A DNA stretch of 54,560 bases from an uncultured Alphaproteobacteria bacterium (GTDB lineage: Bacteria > Pseudomonadota > Alphaproteobacteria > Bin95). Below, piece by piece: positions 54,421-54,560 of the stretch (its first letter is position 1; each line of letters begins with the position of its first letter). A program made the translations under genes and the position numbers. The notes below the pieces were generated by a model. That model was not told the origin of the DNA. It searched no databases and worked only from the letters and a program-made list of their open reading frames with translations. The DNA is taken from positions 1-54,560 of the forward strand of contig CALLKY010000008.1 of the NCBI GenBank assembly GCA_938083135.1, written 5' to 3'.

Positions 54421-54560
54421 CAGAAGTGGCTCGGGAAATTTGAACAACGGGGTCTGGTTTTATAAGTGGATCCCAGCCCTTGTTATGCCGCCGCCTTGAT
54501 TGGCGTCAGCGCATTGAAGTAGGCCTGATCTGGTGTTTGTCCGTCAAGCGATGAATGTGG
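54421..54560 (-). mobile_element. End of an IS3-family insertion sequence (partial)
   Basis: From 54560 to 54484 the minus strand encodes HSSLDGQTPDQAYFNALTP and then IKAAA with a stop (TAA at 54486-54484), the typical C-terminus of an IS3-type transposase OrfB. The 60 bases after the stop, to about 54421, look like its non-coding end. The rest lies beyond the window; the exact end is a guess. Confidence 0.65.

Overview
The window is chromosomal DNA of a G+C-rich (about 60% by eye) alphaproteobacterium. The housekeeping runs (rpoD-dnaG-yqeY-carA-carB-greA; rplU-rpmA-obgE-proB-proA-nadD-rsfS-rlmH; lysA-lptM-argH/tlpA) are in an order I associate with Rhodospirillales-like lineages. I cannot name the species.

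Layout. 0.1-2.3 kb: a secreted zinc-peptidase-like protein and a divergent creatininase-family protein, on the minus strand. 2.4-7.2 kb: the most interesting locus, two bufferin-type clusters in tandem. The first is bufA1-bufB-bufC-bufD (DUF2282 peptide, DUF692/MNIO enzyme, DUF2063 partner, DoxX membrane protein). The second is bufA2-bufB-bufC. These make small, secreted, cysteine-rich peptides that the iron enzyme and its partner are expected to modify for metal (copper) buffering in the periplasm. An MFS permease follows. 8.5-18.3 kb: sigma-70, primase, YqeY, carbamoyl-phosphate synthase and GreA. 18.3-27.2 kb: CoA-transferase, a hybrid sensor kinase with an MHYT membrane sensor, lysA, a small lipoprotein gene carrying an in-frame palindromic repeat, argH, a TlpA-like thioredoxin that shares a CATG start with argH, a small acidic protein, a MaoC-like protein and a conserved hypothetical protein. 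27.2-33.1 kb: ribosomal proteins L21 and L27, Obg, proline and NAD biosynthesis, RsfS and RlmH.

33.2-39.1 kb: tRNA-Phe followed by a small, decayed genomic island. It holds a tyrosine integrase next to the tRNA 3' end, a short unknown gene, an IS21-family element (istA, istB), an AT-rich GIY-YIG endonuclease, and remnants of a 2OG-Fe(II) oxygenase, a Sel1-repeat protein and a serine resolvase.

39.3-49.7 kb: a probable catabolic region. Plus-strand genes encode a MetX-like alpha/beta hydrolase, a zinc-less MDR reductase and another alpha/beta hydrolase. Minus-strand genes encode a tripartite tricarboxylate transporter (tctB-tctA-tctC), acyl-CoA dehydrogenase, Baeyer-Villiger monooxygenase and GMC oxidoreductase. 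Together they could take up and oxidise an unidentified alcohol or ketone through an ester or lactone to acyl-CoA. 49.8-54.3 kb: a NIPSNAP-like protein, a DHA2 exporter, a 38-residue membrane peptide, a DUF192 protein and glycerol kinase. The right edge enters an IS3-family element that has cut off the 5' part of a small gene.

No CRISPR array, rRNA or obvious replication origin was seen.
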